Positions 13,324 through 13,336 of a stretch of 13,336 bases of DNA are shown here, one piece after another. This DNA is from an uncultured Lachnospiraceae bacterium. GTDB taxonomy: Bacteria > Bacillota_A > Clostridia > Lachnospirales > Lachnospiraceae. The notes beneath the pieces are model-generated. The model did no database searches and was not told the origin of the DNA. It worked only from the letters and a program-made list of their open reading frames with translations. Both the position numbers and the translations under genes were made by a program. Where the stretch lies: NCBI GenBank assembly GCA_902787595.1, contig CADAHD010000026.1, forward strand, positions 1-13,336, read 5' to 3'. Every line of letters starts with the position of its first letter. The first letter of the stretch is position 1.

Positions 13324-13336
13324 CGAAAGCAAGGCG

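Overview
The window most resembles a Firmicutes genome of the Lachnospiraceae type. Base composition is moderate, ribosome-binding sites are strong (GGAGG-like), and the promoters are sigma-A-like, several with an extended -10 (TGn before TATAAT). The gene content also fits: a MoxR/DUF58/transglutaminase operon, a clostridial-style type IV pilin end, a QueH-type queuosine enzyme, a small DUF6465-like protein and a FliD-like small protein. The assignment rests on family resemblance alone; no database was searched.

Layout. Bases 2-382 (+) are the 3' end of a probable type IV pilin-like gene, closed by a strong terminator. Bases 431-1100 hold no gene but carry four copies of a 74-bp unit, each with a 12-bp-stem palindrome, between convergent genes. 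Bases 1101-5755 (-) form a three-gene operon: MoxR AAA+ ATPase, DUF58 protein and a membrane-anchored transglutaminase with a complete Cys-His-Asp triad. A 161-bp divergent promoter region separates it from a + strand group: a membrane c-di-GMP phosphodiesterase (two TM segments around a probable sensor, degenerate GGDEF, intact EAL), QueH overlapping its 3' end by 8 bases, and a 73-residue DUF6465-like protein. A FliD-like protein then follows under its own promoter and ends at a probably bidirectional terminator. Bases 10133-13096 (-) are a three-gene ABC exporter operon (one ATPase, two different ABC-2 permeases) with a near-consensus promoter. The right edge holds an extended -10 promoter facing out of the window and a long nested palindrome.

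How the genes work together. MoxR, DUF58 and the transglutaminase form the well-known MoxR/TgpA-type envelope module, probably co-translated (ATGA overlap, 12-base gap). The ABC genes overlap one another (11 bases, then TGATG) and should make a heteromeric exporter. The phosphodiesterase should lower c-di-GMP in response to an external cue. Its coupling to QueH has no obvious metabolic logic.

The least ordinary items are the 74-bp palindrome array, the right-edge palindrome, and the FliD-like protein with no other flagellar gene nearby. No CRISPR array, complete insertion sequence, tRNA or rRNA was seen.
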